Assembly (NCBI GenBank): GCA_009823395.1
Contig: CM020506.1
Coordinates: forward strand, 2,903,501 to 2,967,500
Source of the DNA: Thamnaconus septentrionalis
Taxonomy: Eukaryota; Chordata; Actinopteri; Tetraodontiformes; Monacanthidae
Reading direction: 5' to 3'
DNA length: 64,000 nucleotides
Translations under genes and position numbers: made by a program
The notes under the pieces: generated by a model
The model's input: only the letters and a program-made list of their open reading frames with translations
Told to the model about the DNA's origin: nothing
The model's database searches: none
Part shown: positions 19,291 to 29,526 of the stretch, piece by piece
Layout: each line of letters starts with the position of its first letter
Numbering within the stretch: position 1 is the first letter of the stretch

Positions 19291-20775
19291 TTGCAGATGA
19301 TGTAGTTACAAATAAGTGAATCGCTGATAGTGAGCAGTGGTGAAGTGCAGTCCTGCTTCCCTGCAAAAACAGTAGCTTAGTCTTGAAAAAAAAAAAATGA
19401 GGAAGTGAAAAGACCAAATTGCTATTTCATTGGTTTAAGTATTCCACCGTGACTTGAGCGGGATGTGTGATGTTCTTACCATCCTAAGTTTGAACATACA
19501 TTTTGGTGTACAAGTAGATACACTTTGGGAAGCACACTTTATTTACTATTCCTACTCTACCCTTTTAGGCAAATGTAAGTTGCCTAAAAGGGCTTTTATC
19601 AACAGTTGTAATTGTTGATAAATGTAATTAATGCTATGCTGCATGATGCTGGAATAAATACAGAAGAAACCTCTTTAAATGCAACTCCAACTAATGCATT
19701 TAAAACTATAGTCAAATATCGATAAAATAAAGAATACAGGGCCTGGTGCAATGTTCAGTTTATTTCAGGATGGCAAAAATAATGACAGATAAAAACAATA
19801 GATTGCTTCATCAATATCATCCAACAACAAGTTATTAAAATGATTCCAAGAGTGTATCTATGCAATTAGACTTACAAAATTAAGAGAACTCAGACCTCAA
19901 CTCAAATTATAGTTCTGTGGTATTTTTGTAATAACTTCCATTTACTTGTCAAAAACATTTATCATAAGAGGAAGTGAAACAGTTTTGCAGGAGTCAGTAA
20001 AAACACAATATGATAAAAATTGATGATAAAGCATGGATCTGAATATAAATAAATATTTGACATTAACAGTTTGTTCTGTTTCCCCTCTGAACTTCCCGAC
20101 TGTTCTTTCACACAGAAACACCCAAGTTTCTTGGCAATGGGTTATAAATATCTGTGTGGATGTCAGTACCAGTTCTACAGAAGTCTGACGTCCACCTCAT
20201 TCGTCTTGTCTTTATCTGATCACAATTTCATTTCTTTCAACAGTTTGTTGAGTTTAATGATTCTAATGGTCTATTTTTTTTTTTCAAATATTAGGTTAAT
20301 AATTGCTGTTAGACAAAAAAAATCCAATTGGTTGAAACAGTTAAATGCTAGTTGACACCAAAAAACATCAAATTAACCAGTAATTATATGTGAGCGAATC
20401 TTAATGTAGTGCAGATAATAATAATAATGGTAATAATAATAATAATAATAATATTATAATAATGATGCTTCAACCTGTTGTATGTATAATCTATACATTT
20501 TGAATGCAAAGAAAAGTTCTGTGGTTCTACTTTATATGTTTACGTCATGATTCAGCAAACATTTCTCCAAACTGACAGGGTTATCAAAACAAGTTTAGAA
20601 CAAATCCAGTGTCTTCAGTGTATATGGCATCAACAAATATTCTTTTCTGTGCTTTGTTCCATGCAGAAGATATGTTAAATTATATGTACAAAATAACATA
20701 ATGATACACCTACCAAAATAAACATGCAAGACTTGCTACTTTCTCATGTTTTATTTGATGAAGAAGATGAATCAT
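19291..20775. other. Intergenic spacer between c1qb and c1qc
   Basis: About 1.5 kb of AT-rich sequence containing the c1qb promoter region, two tandem perfect hairpins at 19561-19622 and an (AAT)n run near 20420-20465. No gene was recognised. Confidence 0.65.
19561..19622. repeat. Two adjacent perfect inverted repeats
   Basis: First: CCTTTTAGGCAA (19561-19572) with TTGCCTAAAAGG (19580-19591), 12-bp arms and a 7-nt loop. Second: TTTATCAACA (19595-19604) with TGTTGATAAA (19613-19622), 10-bp arms and an 8-nt loop. They lie about 270 bp upstream of the c1qb start codon. Confidence 0.9.
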
Positions 20776-20781
20776 TTTATT
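20776..20781 (-). terminator. Poly(A) signal of c1qc-like gene
   Basis: AATAAA on the minus strand, about 45 bp beyond the stop codon. A second candidate lies around 20747. Confidence 0.55.
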
Positions 20782-20824
20782 TTGCCAACTTGCGAGTACA
20801 GGATTGTTAGTAACTAGTAAGGGC

Positions 20825-23375
20825 TTAGTGGGCTTGCATCAGGAAGCCAGTGAAGACGCTGAAACCAGTTGGTTTTCCTGTCATTCCCCTGTAGTCTTTG
20901 GTCTCCAACCAAACTTCCTGATCGCTGGACAAGTAGACTGCCAGACCACCGGAAGTCACCTGGAATTAAAAACACAGCACAGATCTAACTACGAGCATCT
21001 CTATTTAACATTGAACAAAAGAAATAAAGTCAAGTATTCTAAATTGTGATTTCACAAGTTTGGACTAAAATTGTCAGGATTTAGTAAAATCTTGTCATAC
21101 GAACATGACTGTCATGTCGTGTCATAATATATGTATGTTTTTTGCAATGGGCTGCAATGGGTTTGTAGACTCAATCCATCCATCCATCTTCTACTGCTAT
21201 CCGGAGTTGGGTTGAGGGGGCAACAGACTCAGAAGAGATGTCCTCCCGGTGGGACATGCCCAGAACACCTCTCCAGGGAGGCATCTGAAACAGATGCCCG
21301 AGCCACCTCAACTGACTCCTCTCGATGTGGAGGAGCAGCGGCTCTACACCCAGCTCCTCCTGGGTAACTGAGCTTGTCACCCTGTCCCTATGAGTGCGCC
21401 CAGCCACCCTACGGAGGAAACTCATTTCGGCTGCCTGTATCCACGATCTCGTTCTTTTGGTCATTACCCAAAGCTCATGACCACAGGTGAAAGTGGGAAC
21501 GTAGATCAACCGGTAAATCGAGAGCTTTGCCTTTCGGCTTAGCTCCTGATTCACCACGACAGATCGACAGACGCATCACTGCAGATGCCGCACTGATCCG
21601 CCTGTCGATCTCATGCTCCATCTTTCCCTCACTTGTGAACAAGACCCTGAGATACATTCACCTGAGGGAGGGTCTCTCCACCGACCCGGAGAGGGCAAGC
21701 CACCTTTTCCGGTCGAAAACCATGGCCTCGGACTGGCCCAGCCAGTCCACAGGTTTTGTGGATCTGGAGAAGGCATTCCACCCGTCCCTCGACGCATCTT
21801 GTTGGGGGGTGCTCCAGGAGAAGGGCCGTTCAGTTCCTGTATGATCGGAGTAGGAGTCTGGTTTGCATTGCCGGCAGTAAGTCAGACTTCTTCCCAGTGC
21901 ATGTTGGACTCCAGCAGGGCTGCCCTTTGTCAGCGGTTCTGTTCATTATGTTCATGGACAGAATTTCTAGGCGCAGCCAGGGGCTGGAGGGGGTCCGGTT
22001 CGGGAACCACATGATTGCGTCTCTACTATTTGCAGATGATGTGGTCATGTTGGCTTCATCGGGCCAGGACCTCCAGTGTGCGCTGGGGCGATTTGCAGCC
22101 GAGTGTGAAGCAGCTGGGATGAGAATCAGCACTCCAAGTCCGAGGCCATGGGACTCAGTCATTTTTGCATTTACATACCAAAAATGAAAACTTCTCTAAG
22201 AATGTAAATGCGTTTTGTTTTGTAGGTACCTGTCTTTTGCTGCCACGGTGGTCACAGAATGACGCCAGCAGCGTGTTATCCATCTTCATTAAGATGCACA
22301 GTTTGTTGTCCAGAGATGCATGGTACACAAAGTAGTAAGTTCCTGCGACCCGGCATCTACAACACGCAAAGTGTATGAGGTGTCTTCCACAAATTTACAA
22401 CTACCAGAAAAGACATTGTGTCCAGTGTATGTTGTTATGGCGACAACTTATGTTTGAACCTGAAGTGTCCAGTCTCAGTGTTGTAGTCATTGTTGACATT
22501 GGTGATGACTTTAGTGAACCGGATTGCGGAGGCTCTCGGTGGATTTTCGGTGCTGCCTCTGGCAACACTGAAGGCCACCTTATGTTGGACACCAGCAACT
22601 CTGCATTCACAACAAAGTTTACATTATTCTACCACTCAGAACACATGAAATGGGGGCGACTTTTAAGTGGCATTCAGCCCTAAAGCAGCATTACGTAATT
22701 CAGCTGCCACACACTGCTGCTGCTGAGTTTGTTTAAATTGAAGTTCAAAAACAATGCAGACTACTTCCTGTACATTACCCTGGCTCTCCTGGCTCTCCTG
22801 GAGGTCCATCTGTGCCTCGGGACCCTGGATTACCCGGTTCCCCACTCTGTCCTCGTTTTCCAGGGATTCCCATTGCTCCCGGCTCCCCCTTTTGTCCTTT
22901 CTGAGGGCCAAGGCCGCTGTTCCATGATTCCGCTGTTGTTGGCACAATCGAGAGGTAAGACTTTTTCAATTCAAAGTTCATATACACGAAAAGTGAACAA
23001 ATGATGTATCTAAGTTGACACATACAGCAGCCTGACCAGCAAAGGTCTTAGCTTTTTGGCTCTGCTCGCTACCCTTTTTGTTTAGGCTGAGTGGTCATTT
23101 GAAAAAAAAATATCATTCATTACTTTAATTACCTGGCTCTCCTTTCTCTCCTCTCAATCCATCACGACCATCTTTGCCAGGATGCCCAGGAAAACCTAAA
23201 GTGTGGGAAGACTGATGATCAGCCAAAGCAATACAAAACTACATGTCTTTGTATTTTTGAACTCACCTGGAAATCCTGGTATCCCGGCTCCTGGACAGGT
23301 TTGCGATGAAACCAGGAAGGGTAGGGACAATGAAAGCAGGCTACCAACCAGGAGGTAGTGACCGAGGTGCATCAT
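20825..23375 (-). CDS. c1qc: Complement C1q subcomponent, C chain
   Basis: Six coding exons in transcription order: 23375-23267, 23195-23133, 22932-22779, 22600-22460, 22356-22230, 20959-20825. Total 729 bp, 242 residues (human C1QC is 245), all phases consistent. A signal peptide (residues 1-25, ending LPFLVSSQ) is followed by a Cys and Gly-X-Y repeats. These are interrupted by EPAESWNSGLGPQK at the place where human C1QC has its Gly-to-Ala break, thought to bend the stalk. The C1q domain contains AFSVARG, FTKVITNVNNDYNTETGHF, AGTYYFVYHASLDNKLC and GGLAVYLSSDQEVWLETKDY, very close to human C1QC. The start is the first of two adjacent ATGs after acceptor tggttcag; the second would be one residue shorter. 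The last intron holds a Rex3-like LINE insertion. A 5' UTR exon appears to end at 23672. Confidence 0.87.
21174..22151 (-). mobile_element. Rex3/RTE-type LINE fragment with internal 5' inversion
   Basis: Minus-strand reading from 21734 to 21174 encodes the end of a non-LTR reverse transcriptase ORF (VLFTSEGKMEHEIDRR, ELSRKAKLSIYR, EMSFLRRVAG, LLLHIERSQLRWLGHL) and a (GGAT)n tail. Plus-strand reading from about 21735 to 22151 encodes the preceding RT palm (HVGLQQGCPLSAVLF, FADDVVMLAS, FAAECEAAGMRIS). The strand is that of the 3' part. Stops and frameshifts show it is dead. The stretch CAGGGCTGCCCTTTGTCA matches, as I recall it, the commonly used Rex3 primer site. Flanking GACTCA occurs at 21168-21173 and 22152-22157, a candidate target-site duplication. 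It lies in the last intron of c1qc. Confidence 0.85.
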
Positions 23376-23672
23376 AGATAATCTGAACCACAGAGGAATG
23401 ATGGGAAATTATAAAAGGTGATGTTGTCTATCAGTGTGCGTGTTAAATTACTTGAATGAAGAGACAGACAGAAGACCTTAAATCAGCAGAACTGAGATAA
23501 GAAAAAATAAATATAAGAATAATTAGGAACAAGTATGACTGGTGTAAACAATGTACACAACAATGTAGAAAACTCAAAAACTATTCTCCAGTGAAGACAC
23601 CATTTGTCAAAATTCAGTGGACTGTAATGAACATGTAGACGTGAAAGATAAAAGACACAATTGCACCTCACC
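23376..23672 (-). other. c1qc: c1qc 5' UTR and first intron (candidate)
   Basis: The c1qc ATG follows acceptor ctgtggttcag. About 290 bp upstream on the minus strand, CCCAAAG|GTGAGG at 23672/23671 is a good donor. This suggests a non-coding first exon extending above 23672. Its 5' end is not defined. Confidence 0.45.
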
Positions 23673-25650
23673 TTTGGGAGCACAGTTTAGATCAACAAAA
23701 GCCTCTGCCGTAGTCCGTGCCAAGGGAGGCTGCGATGTTGTGTGCTGTGCCGCAGGAGGAAGCCAAAGCAAAACGAGACATTCAGCAGCTTTTTTTTCTT
23801 CTGGGAAAAAATCCAACTTGTGTGTAGTTCTGCATTTTGAGAGAGAAAAGGAGAAGAAGAAGAAATGTCAAATCCTGAGACAAATTAGATTGAAAGCCAG
23901 CGCATGGAGGAGACTGAAGGGTCCACATGCATCGAGCCTGCAGGGAGCCTGAAACTCAGCAGCTGGGCTCAAGACCCAGGTCTCAGGTCATGGGCAGACC
24001 TTGTACCATCATAGACATTTTAGACATAGACAAATATAAAACGAAAGTTAATGGGTTGATTCGGTGAAGGTCAAGAAGAAGCGGGTATTGAAAAAAGAAT
24101 GGATGGATGGGTTGATTAGGGCGACTGGGGCCTCTCTGTGTGGAGTTTGCATGTTCTCCCAGTGTCTGCTTGGGTCAGGGGTGGGCAAACATTTGGACTG
24201 GTAATGGGTTCTAAAATTTGACTGAGGGGCTGGAGCAGGAGCAGAGCCCTGTGATGAACTGGCAACTTGTCCAGGGTGTCACCCTGCTTTTTGCTATGAC
24301 AGCTCGGATAGGCTCCAGCAAACGCTTGCAGCCCTGAGTGCAGGAGGTGGATGGGATGGATGGATGGGTTGACAAATCTCTTCATGGGTGTGCAGAGAAT
24401 TTGTTTTTATTTCTAAATCAACAAACTCACTACTGTATTGAAGGAAGATTATAATTTTCAACATCGGTTTGATTCTGCTGCAATTTGAAGGGATTCCACC
24501 AAGTGTCATTACTGGGGGAGCCCTCCAGTGGCCTTGCACTGAATAGTTGAAACCTCAGCAACTTTCACGTGAGCTCTCCTCTCTTTGCTGGTTGCTTGGA
24601 GTCAGTGCCATGCTGCTGGAGCTTCCTGCGACTTGTGCAGGCTGAGAGCCTCTGTCCAGGCAGCCCTGTAGGTACTTTGGCTGGGAAATGTTGGACACTA
24701 TTAAGTTTAAGGCCACATCTTCCAGATATTTGGTTGCAGCTACACAAACACAATGGTATCTAATGATTCTAATTTGTTGTTTTAGTACATGGCCACCATT
24801 AGTTGCCATTGGGTGGAATTAGTTTCCTTCATAAAGCTCCAGAGGGGTTTGCAAAGTAGAAAATGTCACTCCGTAGACTTGTGTTGAGTAAAAAAATGGC
24901 CTAATTTTGTATTAGAATTCTAAACTATTGTGCTGTTGTTGATGATTTATTGTCAATGAACCAGCCTCCTAAATACACTGGCATTTGGTTAACATTTGTG
25001 TGTATTTGCTAATACTAAAATGTGCTGTGAACAGCTTGAAATGAAATGCTCAGTGCCTTCCTTTGAAATTGTGACTTAAGATAAATTGCTTGTCATGTCA
25101 GCAGTTTTTACCAAAATGATACTGACAAATAATGGAAGGTTCAACTGAGGATCTACTGAGGTAAAAGTGTTAAAGAAGAAAAACAATAAAATTTTCACTT
25201 CCTCAAATTTTGAAGTGAAGAAACTTTCACGTTCCATTACATGGAAATGTTGTATAAAATTAGAATGTGACTGATATCTGTTGCCATGACATAAAACCAC
25301 TTCTGTGCGTGAAAAGAAATGATGCTGATGCGCTGATCTTTTTCATTAAACTACCCAGATTTGGGAGCTCCAGTGAGATGCAATTTGTTGCCACTCTGCA
25401 ACAGAAACAAACTCACTTATCTTACTCTTATTTGCTTGAGCAAGGACCATTTACAGAAAAGCATAATCAAAGTAAATGAAGTGTGAAGAGTAAAAACTTG
25501 TGTTCTGTCCAGCACAATAATTAGCTTTGCCTTGCTCACAGAAAAGATTCTCTACGTGTATGTGTGTTATATTGTTCTTTATCTTTAAGGATTATTAATA
25601 TTGTGAAGATCTTGATATTGATGAGATCTGAACATCATCATGCGATACAA
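23673..25650. other. Intergenic spacer between c1qc and c1qa
   Basis: About 2 kb with dispersed repeats at 24040-24375 and otherwise AT-rich unique sequence. No gene was recognised. Confidence 0.65.
24040..24375 (+). mobile_element. L2-tailed SINE/LINE 3' fragments
   Basis: A tail aagaagaagcgggtattgaa with (ATGG)n ends near 24110. It is followed by a second unit with GTGTGGAGTTTGCATGTTCT, then gatgaactggcaacttgtcc, gataggctccagcaaacgc and a (GGAT)n end. These blocks are typical of the abundant fish L2-like 3' ends and the SINEs that share them. The exact family was not determined. Confidence 0.65.
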
Positions 25651-25654
25651 AACT

Positions 25655-25660
25655 TTTATT
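25655..25660 (-). terminator. Poly(A) signal of c1qa-like gene
   Basis: AATAAA on the minus strand about 174 bp beyond the stop. Another AATAAA lies only 8 bp after the stop, at 25821-25826. Confidence 0.5.
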
Positions 25661-25833
25661 ATGCAACATTTGCAAGTTAATGAGACAGCATGATAGGAAC
25701 TGATCCAAACAACAAGTTGGTCTTTATCTTGGACTGAAACATGTGGGAGGCAAAATTAGACAATTCTCAGGGTGGGAACATTTGCAGGAATGGCTGATGT
25801 CTGCTGATGCGTTGCTTTCTTTTATTCTGAGTT

Positions 25834-26912
25834 TCAGTATATCAGGAAGCCATTGAAGATGATCTGTTTGGGTTGGACGTCGTTCGTCTCGGCGTCTCTC
25901 TGACTTTCCTTGAAGGACTCCAGCCAAACCTGCTGCCCGACTGTCAGCTCCAGGACCACCCCGCCGGATAACACCTGGAACGCAGTGAAATCGAGTGATG
26001 CAAATAATTTATTCTTCATCAAGCATTAGCAACCATGTCACTGGAGTCAGCCAGTCCCATATTACTTCACTCAGCAGACAAGCAGTTGATTAACCATCAA
26101 AAATTCAAACGTTTTACAGACCTGGTCAGCGTTTCTGTTGTAATCGCAGAAACTTATTCTTTCGTGAGTGGGACTGACAATCCCCAAGCACATGCTGACC
26201 TGAGCACAGAAACACATTGATAAGCAATCACAGTCCAGCTATACAACACGTGACTTGCTGTTGTACTCGTGAATGTTCTTCTCGTGTAGCTGAATGAAGC
26301 AGCTGCTGGGAGGCAACGGTGACCTACCTTAGACGTGGAATGGAAGCTGAAGTAGTAAACTCCTGCTACTCTGCATGTAAAGATCCCCAAGACCAGGTTA
26401 AAGTCGCCGTTCACGTTGAACAAATCTTGCTGGAAAGTTACTTTCTGAAACAACACGACAGCGAAAAGGAAGTTCAGTGTTCAGTGTTTAGACCTGATGT
26501 CCACACACGGAAGGGAGAGGACACATCCCGCACTGGGTAAATTCTAGGAAGTCTTGGGGTACCATTAAGGGGGTCGCAGGGCATGGATGATGTGCCCAGC
26601 AGTCATGGGGATGGGGGGGCAATAACAGTTGTTGCACTATGTATGGGAACGGGGGCCCAAACCCATTTTTAGTCAGTTTACCTAAAATTGCGAGCGGTGC
26701 CGAGTTGTAGGAGTCAGTCAAGTTGTGAAAATGTGTTAATTTAAAACAGGCAGACGTTTGCAGAAGAAGCGTAAAAACAGAAAAAGTCTAAAATACATGA
26801 GAAAGTATTTTGAGTAGGGATGACAGACAGAACCTTGCTGTATGCCGGGTAACTGACGTGTGTCCTGACCACTGAGAAGGCTGACTGACCCTGCTCGATG
26901 GATTGTTGTCCT

Positions 26913-26955
<43 letters not shown>

Positions 26956-27595
26956 AGTCAAATCAAGGCCAAGTGGGAGAACCTGTGCAACATTTTAACT
27001 CAAAACAGCTGAATGCTCCCTCAAAACAAATTTTGTCTTGAGGTTTGCACAGAATTTTGCCAAGTCTCAGTGACATATGTAAGAGGGGTGCTTGATTAAA
27101 AGCATGTAGACAGACTACATAAAGTGTATTAACCATGAATTGTGTTAATGAACTGTTACCATCGCCTATCCTCCTCCCCTGAGGGCCAGGGCTACCAGCC
27201 AATCCAGAGGGACCTGGAGATCCCACTTCTCCACGGTAACCTTTGGGACCCATGACTCCTTGCTTTCCTTGACTTCCAGTCTCTCCCTTCTGGCCCTGCT
27301 CCAAGATTGAATCCACTGGACCACTGCCCTGTGCTGAAGGTGAGATAAATCAACCTTCAGTGTCCAATTATCCGCTACCTGGCAGCCAATTAAACATCAT
27401 TCCTTTAGATGCATCCCTTTACATGCATCCAGGTCTCATACCTGGCTCTCCTTTCTGTCCCTTGACACCGTTTCGTCCAGCTCTGCCGGGGATTCCTGCC
27501 TGTCCTGGATGGCCATTGCAGTTCACGTCACATTGGCCACTCGCTAGGAGCAAGGTCAGGCCCACCAGAGTTGCCAGGCCGCTCAGGCTTCCCAT
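25834..27595 (-). CDS. c1qa: Complement C1q subcomponent, A chain-like
   Basis: Six coding exons in transcription order: 27595-27442, 27333-27160, 26910-26834, 26444-26328, 26199-26122, 25974-25834. Total 741 bp, 246 residues (human C1QA is 245), phases consistent. The N-terminus MGSLSGLATLVGLTLLLASG is a signal peptide, followed by two Cys (CDVNC) and Gly-X-Y repeats with a break (EPAQGSGPVDSILEQ). The break aligns in exon position with the one in c1qc. The C1q domain has AFSVVRTHV, GIFTCRVAGVYYFSFHS, MCLGIVS, ISFCDYNRNADQ and VVLELTVGQQVWLE. MCLGIVS resembles ICLSIVS of human C1QA, and its 5'-most place fits the A-C-B order. An upstream in-frame ATG at 27637 would spoil the signal peptide, so 27595 is preferred. 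The donor at 26833 (GTTCTG) is weak. The C1q domain is spread over four exons. Confidence 0.8.
26915..26950. repeat. (CA)n microsatellite
   Basis: About 18 AC units overlapping the acceptor region of c1qa exon 3 (read as GT on the transcribed strand), which leaves little conventional polypyrimidine tract there. Confidence 0.95.
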
Positions 27596-27637
27596 GGTCC
27601 CACTTACTGGATGAAACAGTCGCTGACATTTCAACAA

Positions 27638-29526
27638 TCACGTCATAGAAATCCAAGTGCAAAGGTAACGTGTGGTTCACATATGAGTGTTTTTGCTCTG
27701 TGTAGGACAAGGCTTTTTGTAGAGCAGTGCTTGGAACCAGGATTTTGTACAGGCGGCATCATCTGTCGTGGAGATGAATATGTTTGTTTTTTTTTGTTTT
27801 TTTAACTATATCTATATGCTCAAATCCCTAATGTGCTTTCTAAAGAAAATCTGATACTGTGTCACTTTGCAAGAAGGATATAAGATGCCTGAAATATTGC
27901 AAAAATCTTTAACATTTAGATAAGAAAACTTTGCAAATTTTATGTAATGTAATGTAAAATATGTAAATGTGTATAAGTATCACCCACTGTTGGCTGGTCA
28001 AGTGACTTTTATACTTAGTCCTGCTCCATGTTAAAAACCTAAATCATAGATTCTACACAACAAACTATTTTATTTTTTGTTAATCTTTTTGCAGCGGTGG
28101 TCAGTGGACACACACTTGTTGACATTTGAATAGTGGAAGAGTGCAATAATTTAATCAAATTCCTATCAACGGCTAAATGGCAAAAAATAAAGCTTAAATA
28201 CATATTCAAGAAAAAAAATAGTAATTTAAAAAAGTGGTTTAACAGAATAATGAAAATGTAATTCTTAAAGTATGTCCATACGGTGAAAAACAAATGACTT
28301 GAAATGCTGAGAGTTTTCAGCTTGACAAAGAAGACATGACCTGAGACAAGCTGCTCTGAACAAAACCAAATTCCAGAATAAAACAACTTTTGATTACAAA
28401 ACCTTGAAAATCTGAGTTGTTAGCAAAAATTTTTTTTTTTTGAAAAGACCAAAATATCCTTCAAACCAAAACACGGGCAATACATTTTTCACACAATTTT
28501 AATTTCAGTTTTCATGATGCTTCACCTCATCCTTAAGAGCGACAGTTGGCTTCATGTCAAAGTCACAAACATATTTTGTTTCAGCAAGTGGACGATTATA
28601 TTTTTTTCATCAGCTGTTTTTTTTTTTTACTCACCAGTGGAGTTTTATGTCAGACACACAGGAAGGGCTGAGAAGAATGGACAGATGAGGATGCGTCTTA
28701 AAGCTCTCTGAAAGTCAACTGGCTTCTTGTCGCACACAGGACACACGCACGCACACAACACAAATTTTCAGGGAAATGAAACTCGTGACCTAACAGATTC
28801 GGGAAGGTTTGGGCCAATGGAGATGTGTATTAGGCTTCACAAAGATTCACAGTGTAGACATCTAAAATAAAATAGACCAAAATAAGAAAAGTACAATGCT
28901 ACGTTTCTGGGAAATTGGCAAGAAATGTCAATTAAAATATTTGAAAGTTTTTGATAAGCTATTGATAAGTATTTTCTATTAATAATAATAAAAAAAAATA
29001 CTCAGGCCGTTATTATAAATAAGAATTTGTTCTTAATAACTCGTCTGATTAAATAAAGGTTAGAAAAAAACAATCTAAATAAATAAAATCTATTTATGAA
29101 AGAAATCAGAACAATCCACAACTGCAACAAAAGTGTAAGTGCTGGGTTTGCATCACATAACAGGAGGTCCAAACATCACAGTCAGAAACTGAGTCTTGGG
29201 TAAATGAGCTGGTGATGGCTTGAGGTCAGTTATTTGCTATGGAATGCCAAAAGTTTGGCAAGATGGACAGGCAAGAATTTAAACTTGAACTCAAGTGAGT
29301 GTAGCTGCCACCCTTTGCAGTTGCTATAGGCGTTAGTGCCAACTGTCATGTTTTTTCAATGGCAGGATCTGGCCGACTCTCTGGTAGCTGGCAGGTAGGT
29401 CATTGCAAAGTCCCACGTCCATCTTGCAGAATAGACAGACAACACACAGCACAAGCACCTGATCACAAAACTAAAATTTGTTCCATGTTTACAACCTGTC
29501 CGTTTGGACGTCACACCACAGTATCA
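27638..29526. other. Intergenic spacer between c1qa and the TRIM gene
   Basis: About 1.9 kb, AT-rich, with poly-T runs. It should contain the c1qa promoter and the 3' UTR of the TRIM gene. No specific signal is assigned. Confidence 0.6.

Noticed and set aside
21756..22187. A host protein-coding gene on the plus strand in the c1qc intron
   Set aside because: The sequence is a reverse-transcriptase palm fragment of a dead LINE with frameshifts and an inverted partner.
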